Positions 51,482-59,833 of a DNA stretch of 64,000 bases are shown in pieces (the first letter of the stretch is position 1; each line of letters starts with the position of its first letter). The DNA lies in contig PAVS01000020.1 of the NCBI GenBank assembly GCA_002713145.1, positions 62,001 to 126,000 on the forward strand, given 5' to 3'. Both the position numbers and the translations under genes were made by a program. The DNA is from Halobacteriovoraceae bacterium (GTDB lineage Bacteria > Bdellovibrionota > Bacteriovoracia > Bacteriovoracales > Bacteriovoracaceae). A model generated the notes under the pieces. The model did not search any database. It was not told the origin of the DNA and saw only the letters and a program-made list of their open reading frames with translations.

Positions 51482-54400
51482 ATGAAAAAACTTTTTTCAC
51501 AAGCAGGTATACGATTTATAGCACTAGTCTTAAATCTACAACTACTGTGGGCGCCCATAGCCTCCGCACAAGTTGTGACTGGCTCAACTTCTGAATGGCA
51601 ACGCTGGGGAAATCTCGCCAGTGATATTTCCGAAGTCGCTTATTCGGCAGCTCAAGCTTATGCTGGAGGTTTGCAAGGTGGCATGGGTCAGCAAAACCAA
51701 GTGGAAATGTTCAAACAACAACTTAGTCCTCTTATCCGAATTCAACCGATTGATCCCAGACAAGTTCCACCTGTATTACGTAGCTGTGTTGTTCTCCCAG
51801 CATCAGGAAATAGACTCACAGGAGCGATGAGTTGTGGTGGTGCAGATAACGGGCAAATCATTGCTGGTTATGGAGACGCGATTATTGATATCGCAGATTT
51901 TAATATTCAACAATTACAAAATTTTCAAACTGAAGGTCATGAAAGATACACCACTCAAGGTATTGGTTGTTATAACAAAAGCATGGAGCGTTTTGAAGCG
52001 CAGATGCTTGCCCGAGATGAAAGACTAAGCCTTTTTGAAAATTTTCTTAAACAAGAAGTGGACGCTCTGGAAAGAGAACTCCTTCCTACCCTTGAAAACA
52101 TTCGTAAAGACTCAGCACTTCTTGCTGGGAAACCTGAAAAATATTTAAAAGATATTAAATTCCAAGATGCATTCGTAGGTAAAGCAAGTGATCCCCAAAA
52201 TATCTGTGGTTCCGTTTTCGGCCCGGACATGATCAGCAGAGCTGGTCAGCAAGGTGGACTTAGAAATATTGAAGAAACTATCTTTCAAGAGATGAATAAA
52301 AAGCCAAACGGTCGCATGACTGCTGATGAAGTTCTTACGAAAGCAGGACAAATAGAAAAAGATATCAATTCTCTTACTAACTCTCTCGCTGAACAAACCG
52401 TGAGAAGAGGTGAAACCGATATTAATCTGAGCTCAGTGGCTTTTAGGTCAAAAATGTTCACCAAAGATAACAACGCGATCAAAACAGTTGTGGATAATTT
52501 TAACGCTGAGATGAGACAAGAAATTGAGACCATGAAAGACGAGTTGCAATTAGCGAACGTTACCAATGGTAACGAAAGAATTCAAAGCATGTTGCAATCC
52601 ATTGAGCGTGATGACAACGCTAATGTTGAAGAAAGGCTAAGGCAATGGGAAATTGGAACTAAAAGACAATGTCTACAACAAGTCATTGCCAGTAACTTTG
52701 GCTCAGTCAGTGGTTTCGCGAGAAAGTTTAAAAACCCTAATGTTTCAAGACAGCTAGCCAATGAAGCAGATAACGCTTTCGCGACTACAATTGAAAGCTA
52801 TATTAACGACGGTCAAACTGATTTTGATGCCATCATGACAGCTGTGCGCCGAGAAGAAGGCAAAGGGCTAAATAGTTCAAAAATTATTGTGACTGGAAAA
52901 TCATTTAACTTTAACGGACGAACCGTTAACGCTTCTACCCCACTTAGAGCTTCTCAGCTTCTTGGAATTCTTACTCAAAACTGTGAGAACGAATTTAAAG
53001 GAAGAAGAAACGCTGATGGATTTACCAGTGCCGATATGGCCAAAACCGTCCGTGCCTTTAGTAATAAAATGAAAACAATGCGTAAAACCGCATCTAATAA
53101 ATTTGTGACCAGCATGAAAAACGAACTCATGCGTTGTCCGAATGATACCACTACGGGTATAGCGGCTCTTAGCTGTAGCGATGCTATGACCATGAATGGT
53201 CCTAACTTCTGTGTAAGAACAGCTAAGATCTGTGCAGGGAACTATAAAGGTTGTCACGCCAAGGCCCAAGGTCTGGTTCGAACCACAAGACAAAGACAAA
53301 TAGCAAGTGCTGAATCTTATAACGCCAGAGTGTCTCAAACCAAAGAAAGTATTAAAGCGAGAATCACTCAGCTCAATAACTTTCTCACCACTTCAGCTCG
53401 CAAAATCGATGGTGACCTAGATGTGGGAACAGTTTTTCAAGCTCCTGAGTTTGAACTTAATCTCAACCAACTTTTCACTTTTAGAGGTAAAGACGCTGAA
53501 GGACTAGATGAGGAACTTCGCATTGAAGATCCAAAAGAAATCCTACAAGCTGCCCTCTCTCAAGTGGATTCCATGAGACAAAGTCTAGAACGCCACAAGC
53601 AAGAAGTCATGGGCAAACTCGATGAGATGATTAACACTTATATCAGTAACTACCGCCAACAAGAACAATACTGGCAGCAAGTTAAAAATGAATGTTCGCA
53701 AAAAAATGCGGCCGTGCAAGAGATTCTTAATCAACAAGATCAACAGGCTGCTGAAAACAATGAAATGATTCGTGCTGCTTGTGATGAACTTAATGCTTTT
53801 AACTCCAATCCATGTGAGTCCGACATCAGTGAACTCATGCGATCAGTCTCAGAGGCATCTGCCATTGCTTCTGCCCAAACACAAGGAGCTCCTACAGCAG
53901 GTTCGGGTTCAACAAGCTCAATCTCGCGACAGTTAAGTGAAGCTAGACGACAATGTGATGGCTTAAGTGCAAGGAGTAGAGTTCCTGCAAATATTCCAAT
54001 AGAAGATGTGCAGAGGATTTGTAATTCAAATGAAGCGCCTGAACAAGCCGCGACTGCTTGTAGTACTTTTGCAAGAGAGTCTGCAAGGTATGGAGAAGTT
54101 TGTTCGCCAGAGGAGCTAGAGAGAAAAGTTGCAGACTTAATCAATGAAGGCTTTATTTGTTACAATAACAGAAGTCACGTTAGAGATGTACACCGAAGAG
54201 ATTATACTTTTAGTAAAGATGGGTGTGACCATGAATCGTTTAATGAAAGTCGAGCAGAAGGTTCTACACGAGATACAGCAAGCACTACTGGAGATGAAGG
54301 TTCTCCTGGTGATCAACAAAATCCTTACGGAAGACGGGATTCAATAGCCTTATCAGGTGATGACTTTGACAATCTTGAAAACGATGAAAAAGAAGAACTG

Positions 54401-54691
54401 GTTGAAGAGTTAATTGCTGGTTTAGATGATGAAGATGAACTTCCAGATTTCTATGAAGAAATAAGATGTCACTCAGCAAGTAGGCCACCTCTATCATTTA
54501 CAGCGGCTCAAAGAGCCGTAGCGTCGAGCTATGTTCCAGAACAAACGTCTCAAATCGGCGAGCAAAATATTTCAGCGGCCATGTGTAACGGTGGCTTTGA
54601 TGGTGGAATTGGAAGTGATGATCCATGGGCGAATGCTGCCAGAAGTATTGGTTCGGCACTGGGAACAGCTGCGGGAGCAAGACAAGAATAG
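51482..54691 (+). CDS. Large exported coiled-coil protein (1069 aa), unknown function
   Basis: The protein has a clean signal peptide (cleavage near ASA-QVV, residue 29) and no lipobox. The mature region is strongly helical, with Gln/Glu/Arg-rich segments predicted as coiled coil (for example about 170-210 and 690-760) and scattered Cys. The C-terminus is acidic then Gly-rich (GSALGTAAGARQE at the end). No family recognised. AAGGA precedes the ATG. It is first in an operon with the lipoprotein metalloprotease (47-nt gap) and the PepSY-like gene, suggesting a joint role at the cell surface or in the periplasm. Confidence 0.65.
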   Translation: MKKLFSQAGIRFIALVLNLQLLWAPIASAQVVTGSTSEWQRWGNLASDISEVAYSAAQAYAGGLQGGMGQQNQVEMFKQQLSPLIRIQPIDPRQVPPVLRSCVVLPASGNRLTGAMSCGGADNGQIIAGYGDAIIDIADFNIQQLQNFQTEGHERYTTQGIGCYNKSMERFEAQMLARDERLSLFENFLKQEVDALERELLPTLENIRKDSALLAGKPEKYLKDIKFQDAFVGKASDPQNICGSVFGPDMISRAGQQGGLRNIEETIFQEMNKKPNGRMTADEVLTKAGQIEKDINSLTNSLAEQTVRRGETDINLSSVAFRSKMFTKDNNAIKTVVDNFNAEMRQEIETMKDELQLANVTNGNERIQSMLQSIERDDNANVEERLRQWEIGTKRQCLQQVIASNFGSVSGFARKFKNPNVSRQLANEADNAFATTIESYINDGQTDFDAIMTAVRREEGKGLNSSKIIVTGKSFNFNGRTVNASTPLRASQLLGILTQNCENEFKGRRNADGFTSADMAKTVRAFSNKMKTMRKTASNKFVTSMKNELMRCPNDTTTGIAALSCSDAMTMNGPNFCVRTAKICAGNYKGCHAKAQGLVRTTRQRQIASAESYNARVSQTKESIKARITQLNNFLTTSARKIDGDLDVGTVFQAPEFELNLNQLFTFRGKDAEGLDEELRIEDPKEILQAALSQVDSMRQSLERHKQEVMGKLDEMINTYISNYRQQEQYWQQVKNECSQKNAAVQEILNQQDQQAAENNEMIRAACDELNAFNSNPCESDISELMRSVSEASAIASAQTQGAPTAGSGSTSSISRQLSEARRQCDGLSARSRVPANIPIEDVQRICNSNEAPEQAATACSTFARESARYGEVCSPEELERKVADLINEGFICYNNRSHVRDVHRRDYTFSKDGCDHESFNESRAEGSTRDTASTTGDEGSPGDQQNPYGRRDSIALSGDDFDNLENDEKEELVEELIAGLDDEDELPDFYEEIRCHSASRPPLSFTAAQRAVASSYVPEQTSQIGEQNISAAMCNGGFDGGIGSDDPWANAARSIGSALGTAAGARQE

Positions 54692-54738
54692 CTGTAAAGA
54701 ATAATTAAAAAAGTGGTACGTGAAGCGAGAGGAAAAAT

Positions 54739-57453
54739 ATGGGCAAAGGATTTAATGCCGTAAACATTTTTAAAGGATTAAGTTTACTCACTCTGATGAT
54801 CGTGAGTGGGTGTAAGGGTATAACGGAAGTTGACTCGTCCTCTAATGTCTCAAGACAAAGTACGAAGTTTGCAGGAACAAACCAGGCCCTCATCTATCGT
54901 GACAATCCTTTTATTATCACCGCCGATAAAACTTATAAGAAAATTGATCTCGAAGATGCTCTAGATGTGGGAACGATTACCAGTAATAATTATCTTGCGG
55001 ATTATTGTAGCTTTGTTCAGGCCACTGATTTTGGAGACTCAAGCTCAAGCACGACAAATGAATGCTTCCGGGTTCTCAATGATGCCAGCAGCTCCACCCT
55101 ACCGATTCAAAAAGCTAATGATTCCTGGAACTATTCTCTATATTCAGATGAGTTTTACCAAGTAAATCTTTTTTATCACCTGAATCAAATTCAGGCTCGT
55201 TTTATGGACACCATGAACTTTGTTCATGATCATGTTCATTTTAACTCTAACTTCACCATCGCACCTGCCACCAAGTATAATTTAGTGGAAACAAAGTCTT
55301 ATTGGCTAAGTGACAATGGCATCAACACCACCTTAAAAGCTTTTTCTAAATGTTACACAGAGGATCTGAACGCTTCGTTTTCTCCAGCAAATAATTCTCT
55401 TTGTTTTGGCTATAACGAAGAGCTCACTGGAAGCACCTTTAGAATGGTGCAAGACCCGACAGTTATTTATCATGAATTTGGACACGTCATGGTCAAGATC
55501 ATGATGAACCAAAGAAATACCACCGTCGTCTCGGATTTTAGTAATCCCTATTCTGGGTATTCAGATGCCGTTGATTTTCATTCAAGCTTAGGCTTATTTT
55601 CTTACTCTGAAGCAGATGCGCTAAATGAAGGGATTGCCGATTATGTCTCTTATTATATGCTTAACCGTGAAGCTGTCGGTGAATGGGGACTCGGAACGTT
55701 CTATGATGTGTATGGAAATAACACAGGAAGAATTCAAGGCTATCGCCCCTTAAGTGAAGATGATGAAGCACACACCGCTGATGTCTCAACCTCATCAGGA
55801 AACAGACTCTCCTATCCAAGCTTTGTTCATTACGACAATAATAACAATTCTGAGAACGTAGAAGATCCACACAATGTTGGAATGATCGTGTCTCATTATC
55901 TGACAAGCCTCACAAACGAGTTTAAAAATCAATGCAGCTTCTCTTCCACCAGCTCTAGCACCGTTCATAAAGAAGCGACTAATTATGTTATGCTGCTTTT
56001 AGTGGAAACTCTTGCTGAAATAGGAGACCTCACTGCCAAAGGCTCAGACCTCTTTTCCCATTACGACACTGGAGACACTTCATTAGATAGTGTGTATTTT
56101 ACCAATTTAAACCAAGAGCATTCATATCTCTGGACTCAATTTGTCAATCCACCTAACTTCAGACGCTTCTTTAGAATTTTTGGAAAGAATCTTATTCACC
56201 ATATCAGTGGGGATCTGTGTCCTCAGTTTACCATAGATGAATCTGAAAAACTGATGGATGATTATGGACTTCTTCTTTTTAAATCTTATGAAGACAAAGG
56301 AAATGGTTTTGACTCTGATAGTTTATTGGCCCTCACTTATAATAGCTATGCCGGTGATAATTTATTTATCAGCAGATTTTTTAACCCAAGCACTTATAAT
56401 GCCACTCTCCCCTTCTTTAATACTGAAGTGAATGAGGACAATAGAAATAAATCCATCTTGGTAACAAAAGATTTAATTGAGCTCGATGAAGAATCTCAGG
56501 CTTATGTCTTTGACGGACCAGATAGTATCTCCAGCATTTTAACCGCCCTTACTTTTGAAGGAAAAAATGTCTCAACCACAGATGGGATTGCTGGTACTGA
56601 ATACAATAATAATAATGTCACGATCTCACCGGGAGAAGTGGTTGGAGTCTCGCTCAGACTTCGCAATAATTCCAACTCAACCATCGGAGGCCTGCAAATC
56701 CTGGCCAATGATTGGGATCATATGAAACTTGATGACAATAATGATTTATTTGTCTCTCGTGAGCTTAACACCATGGCCCTGGCCAATGGTTCTATTGCTG
56801 GAGCGACGGCAAACTTCTCACCTTGTATTATAGATGATTTTCCAAAAGATACTGAAGGTGGTGTAGCAGAAGATGAGTCTTCAACTCCAAGTGCAGGAGA
56901 CTGTAGTTACACTTCCCGCACCAATGAACAACTGGATTTAACAGAGGTGGTGAGTTCTACGGTTTATCCTAAATATGAGCTTGATTCACCACAACCCATC
57001 TGTCTGGTGAAATATTCGGATGATAACGAAACGAAATGGGTGAACCAAGATTTTTTCAGAAAAGCCCAGCTTAACTTAGATGATAAAGATTGCCTGAATA
57101 ATCCGTCTATGTCTGGTTCAGAATTTAATCCCAACGAATGTCTTATTCGCTTTTTACCAGGGGCGACTCAAGCTATCTTGGGGAAAATAAATGCCACTCA
57201 AACTTGGGATGAAACCATTCTGGAAGATGTGGAAGATGGGAGTGTCACCTTTAATGCCAGTGGGATTACTCTGATGGAAGTTAACAAATGGAATACCTAT
57301 GGTACAGAGTTTACCTGTCGTTTCAGAGTCAGGTTTTCTAACTGCATCGATTGTTATAATGATGATAACTCGGGTGATGATTACGCTGACTTTCAATTCG
57401 CAGGCCATTCACCTTATAAAGTGATTAATTTTAATTTTACTATTGAGGATTAA
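54739..57453 (+). CDS. Lipoprotein gluzincin metalloprotease (M36/M4-like), apparently without propeptide
   Basis: This 904-aa protein has a signal peptide with a lipobox ending at Cys25 (IVSGC). A catalytic domain follows: YQVNLFYHLNQIQARF and MNFVHDHVHF, then HEFGH at residues 245-249 and NEGIADY with the third ligand Glu near 297, about 48 residues on, as in fungalysin and thermolysin types. HNVGMIVSHYL may supply the transition-state region. The catalytic part begins soon after the lipid anchor, so no N-terminal PepSY/FTP propeptide is seen. The last 350 residues look beta-rich and Cys-containing. GAGGAA precedes the ATG. Confidence 0.72.
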   Translation: MGKGFNAVNIFKGLSLLTLMIVSGCKGITEVDSSSNVSRQSTKFAGTNQALIYRDNPFIITADKTYKKIDLEDALDVGTITSNNYLADYCSFVQATDFGDSSSSTTNECFRVLNDASSSTLPIQKANDSWNYSLYSDEFYQVNLFYHLNQIQARFMDTMNFVHDHVHFNSNFTIAPATKYNLVETKSYWLSDNGINTTLKAFSKCYTEDLNASFSPANNSLCFGYNEELTGSTFRMVQDPTVIYHEFGHVMVKIMMNQRNTTVVSDFSNPYSGYSDAVDFHSSLGLFSYSEADALNEGIADYVSYYMLNREAVGEWGLGTFYDVYGNNTGRIQGYRPLSEDDEAHTADVSTSSGNRLSYPSFVHYDNNNNSENVEDPHNVGMIVSHYLTSLTNEFKNQCSFSSTSSSTVHKEATNYVMLLLVETLAEIGDLTAKGSDLFSHYDTGDTSLDSVYFTNLNQEHSYLWTQFVNPPNFRRFFRIFGKNLIHHISGDLCPQFTIDESEKLMDDYGLLLFKSYEDKGNGFDSDSLLALTYNSYAGDNLFISRFFNPSTYNATLPFFNTEVNEDNRNKSILVTKDLIELDEESQAYVFDGPDSISSILTALTFEGKNVSTTDGIAGTEYNNNNVTISPGEVVGVSLRLRNNSNSTIGGLQILANDWDHMKLDDNNDLFVSRELNTMALANGSIAGATANFSPCIIDDFPKDTEGGVAEDESSTPSAGDCSYTSRTNEQLDLTEVVSSTVYPKYELDSPQPICLVKYSDDNETKWVNQDFFRKAQLNLDDKDCLNNPSMSGSEFNPNECLIRFLPGATQAILGKINATQTWDETILEDVEDGSVTFNASGITLMEVNKWNTYGTEFTCRFRVRFSNCIDCYNDDNSGDDYADFQFAGHSPYKVINFNFTIED

Positions 57454-57455
57454 AC

Positions 57456-58076
57456 GTGAAAAAATCTGATACAAAATTTAAACTCTTTCTCGGTGCTAGT
57501 TTTATTCTCACATTGTGTTTAACTATCTATTTCCAAAAAGATTCGTCTTTAAATAAAAAAGTAGAAAAAGAGCCCCCAAAGACTCAAAAAGTTGCTGTGA
57601 ACAAAACTAGCGCTCAAAAAGCTCACCACGTTTCTCAAAAAAAACGCAAGCCCGCCAGTGTAAAAAAGAAAGCAATTCCTCGTATGAGAAAAGCAGTTTC
57701 TAAAAATACCAATAATAAAGAGCGTGTTGTGATTGGAAAGGTTAGCAAAAACCAAAAACTTCATTTTTCAAATCATTATAATAAGAATTGGCTCTCTTTA
57801 TATGAGAAAAACTTAAAAAGAATGATTAGAAATGATGAACTGAGTGGTCTTGAAATTAAGAAGAAAAAAAGTGTTTTAAAAGTTAAAGATGGAATAGCCC
57901 GGTATCTTGAACATATTGTAGTGAACTATGATAATGGTAAGAGTCTGCCTTTAAGTTTTGAAGCCTATATAGATTCCCAAACAGGACAAATGGTTCAAAG
58001 CTGGAATCAAACTCATATTGAATTTAAAAAGCCTATCAAACTTCAAGCTTCAAATAGACGTTTCAGATCCAAATAA
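57456..58076 (+). CDS. Membrane-anchored protein with C-terminal PepSY/FTP-like propeptide domain
   Basis: This 206-aa protein has one N-terminal membrane helix (about residues 8-26), a Lys/Pro-rich spacer of about 60 residues, and a C-terminal domain with ARYLEHIVVNYD followed by EAYIDSQTGQMVQSWNQTH. That last pattern matches the end of thermolysin-like propeptides (a VDA-TG-V...N--H type motif). GTG start at 57456 with TGAGGA upstream; the gap to the protease gene is two nt. This position points to a trans-acting inhibitor or folding helper of that protease; the family call is moderate. Confidence 0.6.
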   Translation: MKKSDTKFKLFLGASFILTLCLTIYFQKDSSLNKKVEKEPPKTQKVAVNKTSAQKAHHVSQKKRKPASVKKKAIPRMRKAVSKNTNNKERVVIGKVSKNQKLHFSNHYNKNWLSLYEKNLKRMIRNDELSGLEIKKKKSVLKVKDGIARYLEHIVVNYDNGKSLPLSFEAYIDSQTGQMVQSWNQTHIEFKKPIKLQASNRRFRSK

Positions 58077-59768
58077 TTAAGACTTCTGAGTGAGTTCCGC
58101 TTTAAGCTCTTTAATTCTATCAGCATCAACTTTCTTCACTAGCCCCTTAGGCTTTTTAACCAACTGAACACCACTGGCAAAATACTCTTGCGCCAGCTTA
58201 AACTCACCAGTGTAGATATCTTGAATAAGCTCATCTGAGACATCTCCAAAATACTCAATGATTTTTCCAGAGAGAACAGGTAAATAGGGCTTAAATAAAC
58301 AAGCTAAGCTTAGGGCATAGATACTTGAATGAGCAATCGTAGTCGCCGCGGCGTCATCATCCTCTTTGATCTGAGCCCAAGGAGCTCTGTCAGAGAAAAA
58401 GGTATTCGCCGTTTGCCCCAGCGCCATGATTTGTTCTAAGGCTTTTTTAATTTGAACACGATCGAGAGTTTCATTGATCGTTTTAATTTGTTTTTGCAAC
58501 TCTTTAAAATCATCTGTTTCAAAAAAAGTTTTATACTTCTCTCCAGCGATACCATCATTCCAATTTTTATAGAAAAAAGTCATACAACGATTCACAAAAT
58601 TACCAATATTATTGGCCAGCTCATTATTAATCTTGGCTTCAAAACCTTCCCAGGTAAAACTCGAATCATTGGTCTCAGGGATAAGCGTGGTGAGATAATA
58701 GCGAAGAGCATCCACTCCAAATTCATTCACGGCTTTGTCAGCTTCAATATACCAACCCTTAGATTTAGAGAATTGTTTACCTTCAAGATTAACATATTGA
58801 TTGGCAGGCAAGTTTGTGACCGCATGGGCCCGTCCACTGGCAAGACTCATCATAGGAAAAATTATGGCGTGAAAGATAATATTATCTTTGCCAATAAAAT
58901 TAGTGATGGCCACATCATCCGCTTGCCACCAATCTTTCATATAATCTTCATTCGAGTCTTTTAAGAATTCTTTGGTATTGGAGACATAGCCAATAGGAGC
59001 ATCAAACCACACATAGAGTTTTTTCCCCTTAGCTTCATCAAGAGGTACATCTATACCCCAGTCCAAGTCTCGGGTGATGGCACGATCCACCATCTCTTTT
59101 TTGGTAAGAGAATCCACGAAACTCGTGACCGTTTTCCGCCACTCTTTGGATTGCCCTTCAAACCACTCTCTATACTCTTTATGAAATTTAGAGAGGGCCA
59201 AATACCACTGATCAACCGATTTAACTTCAATCTCTTTAGATCCACAGAATTTACAAACAGGATTAATAAGCTTGACTGCGTCTATCCATGTCCCACAATC
59301 TGGACACTCATCTCCTCTCGCTTCAGGGTAATGGCATACATAACACTCCCCTTCCACATAACGATCAGGCAGATAATTGGAACAGCTTTGACATTGCAAC
59401 TGCTCTTCTGCGCGTTTTTCAATAAAGCCTTTTTTATAAAGTTCATCAAACCAAATAAGGACTTCTTCCGCGTGATACTCACTTGAAGTTTGTCCAAAAA
59501 AATCAAATTTAATTCCATAGGAGTCAAAAAGCTTGCTATGACTTTCATGCCATTTATCTACATATTTTTGATAGGTCTTTTTAGCTTTTTGAGCATTTTG
59601 CATGATCGCCACCCCATGCTCATCTGAACCAGAGATATGGATGCATTTCTCACCTTTAAGCTTGAGGTGCTTAGTATAAATATCAGCAGGTAGATAAACT
59701 CCAGCAATATGGCCAAAGTGAATCGGTCCATTAGCGTAAGGCAGTGCAGATGTGACTAAATGCTTCAT
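58077..59768 (-). CDS. metG: Methionyl-tRNA synthetase
   Basis: This 563-aa class I synthetase charges tRNA-Met. The HIGH motif reads HFGH in NGPIHFGHIAGVYLPAD and the KMSKS equivalent is FSKSKGW. Between them, eight Cys in four CxxC pairs (CQSC, CYVC, CPDC, CKFC) form two zinc knuckles as in the E. coli class. The C-terminal EMAP/tRNA-binding extension of E. coli MetG is absent. The ATG comes directly after a terminator T-run, and the only SD, GAGGGG, is inside that hairpin. Convergent with the PepSY-like gene with no gap. Confidence 0.95.
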   Translation of the reverse strand: MKHLVTSALPYANGPIHFGHIAGVYLPADIYTKHLKLKGEKCIHISGSDEHGVAIMQNAQKAKKTYQKYVDKWHESHSKLFDSYGIKFDFFGQTSSEYHAEEVLIWFDELYKKGFIEKRAEEQLQCQSCSNYLPDRYVEGECYVCHYPEARGDECPDCGTWIDAVKLINPVCKFCGSKEIEVKSVDQWYLALSKFHKEYREWFEGQSKEWRKTVTSFVDSLTKKEMVDRAITRDLDWGIDVPLDEAKGKKLYVWFDAPIGYVSNTKEFLKDSNEDYMKDWWQADDVAITNFIGKDNIIFHAIIFPMMSLASGRAHAVTNLPANQYVNLEGKQFSKSKGWYIEADKAVNEFGVDALRYYLTTLIPETNDSSFTWEGFEAKINNELANNIGNFVNRCMTFFYKNWNDGIAGEKYKTFFETDDFKELQKQIKTINETLDRVQIKKALEQIMALGQTANTFFSDRAPWAQIKEDDDAAATTIAHSSIYALSLACLFKPYLPVLSGKIIEYFGDVSDELIQDIYTGEFKLAQEYFASGVQLVKKPKGLVKKVDADRIKELKAELTQKS

Positions 59769-59797
59769 AAAAAAATCCCCTCATTGATTGAGGGGAT
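59769..59797 (-). terminator. Terminator of the GLUG lipoprotein gene, fused to the metG start region
   Basis: On the minus strand ATCCCCTCA pairs with TGAGGGGAT over a 5-nt loop (9 bp) and is followed by a T-run that ends at the metG ATG. The 3' arm carries GAGGGG at SD spacing (8 nt) from that ATG. Confidence 0.85.
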
Positions 59798-59833
59798 AGT
59801 TTATCTAAAATATTAATTTTTGTCTTTGATTAA

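Noticed and set aside
52901-53338. 145-codon minus-strand frame
   Set aside because: It is antisense to the 1069-aa exported protein gene, with no recognisable motif and no SD.
58452-58964. 170-codon plus-strand frame opposite metG
   Set aside because: It lies wholly inside metG on the other strand, has no SD, and its protein is a low-complexity Ile/Phe-rich reverse reading.
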